Positions 63,859 to 64,000 of a DNA stretch of 64,000 bases are shown here, piece after piece. Below the pieces are notes generated by a model. It was given only the letters and a program-made list of their open reading frames with translations, was not told where the DNA came from and made no database searches. Source of the DNA: Acanthosepion esculentum (taxonomy: Eukaryota; Mollusca; Cephalopoda; Sepiida; Sepiidae); assembly GCA_964036315.1 (NCBI GenBank), contig OZ038487.1, forward strand, positions 57,303,234 through 57,367,233. The letters run 5' to 3'. The position numbers were made by a program, and so were the translations under genes. Each line of letters begins with the position of its first letter. Position 1 is the stretch's first letter.

Positions 63859-64000
63859 GGAGGGGGACAGTGATGGATATAATTTGTCATCTAAATTACG
63901 TCAAAATTAAAATAACACTAACTTCTCATTTTAACAATTATATTTACCAAAATTATACAAAAATATCTTGAAATACTAAATACTTTATATATAAATACTT

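Overview
This is an AT-rich eukaryotic, almost certainly animal, window made almost entirely of decayed transposable elements, tandem repeats and simple-sequence arrays. I find no intact protein gene. The longest open frame (180 codons, near 35.1-35.6 kb) is a translated (TTTC)n array. No operon structure, ribosome-binding sites or bacterial signatures are present. Several LINE types, Penelope-like sequence, tRNA-type SINEs, hammerhead-ribozyme elements, hAT, pogo-like and Helitron traces, plus dense (TA)n, (CA)n and (TATC)n arrays, together suggest a repeat-rich invertebrate. A mollusc or other lophotrochozoan is my guess from the style of the elements, not something the sequence proves.

Layout. 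0-9.6 kb: (TA)n arrays with a duplicated repeat beside them, a SINE, a pogo-like MITE with perfect ends, two hammerhead-ribozyme motifs, a Penelope-like fragment (reverse transcriptase plus GIY-YIG endonuclease) and LINE-A pieces. 9.6-22 kb: a reversed LINE-A copy, a tandem SINE-B cluster split by a hAT element with an 8-bp target duplication, and the longest LINE-B remnant (19.2-20.7 kb). 22-28 kb: SINE, a 30-bp minisatellite (1.36 kb), a 43-bp minisatellite (0.95 kb), and a 5S-rRNA-like sequence joined directly to a tRNA-type SINE. 28-35 kb: (ATCT)n arrays, two LTR-like copies with TATA boxes, a degenerate minisatellite split by a 375-bp insertion, and LINE-B pieces in both orientations. 35-45 kb: (TTTC)n and (CA)n arrays, three LINE-A 3' ends each closing in (GAA)n, dispersed repeat E including an inverted pair, and more SINE and LINE fragments. 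45-58 kb: mostly unassigned sequence, further LINE-A and LINE-B copies, a Helitron helicase fragment and a zinc-finger-bearing LINE (LINE-C). 58-64 kb: dense (TA)n and (TATC)n arrays, a 26-bp-arm inverted repeat, a possible cystatin-like exon (59.7-59.96 kb, minus) and a retrozyme-like unit with a hammerhead core (61.9-62.3 kb).

Working together. The elements interact mostly by nesting and by seeding repeats: LINE-A 3' ends run into (GAA)n tracts, several elements abut (TA)n tracts, and insertions fall inside older repeats (hAT in SINE-B, a GC-rich element in LINE-A, an LTR-like element in a minisatellite). The most notable content is catalytic-RNA biology: three hammerhead motifs with the conserved core in three places, one bounded by a 57-bp direct repeat that starts within 2 nt of the predicted cleavage site. 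Family names LINE-A/B/C, SINE-A/B and repeats C-F are labels local to this report.
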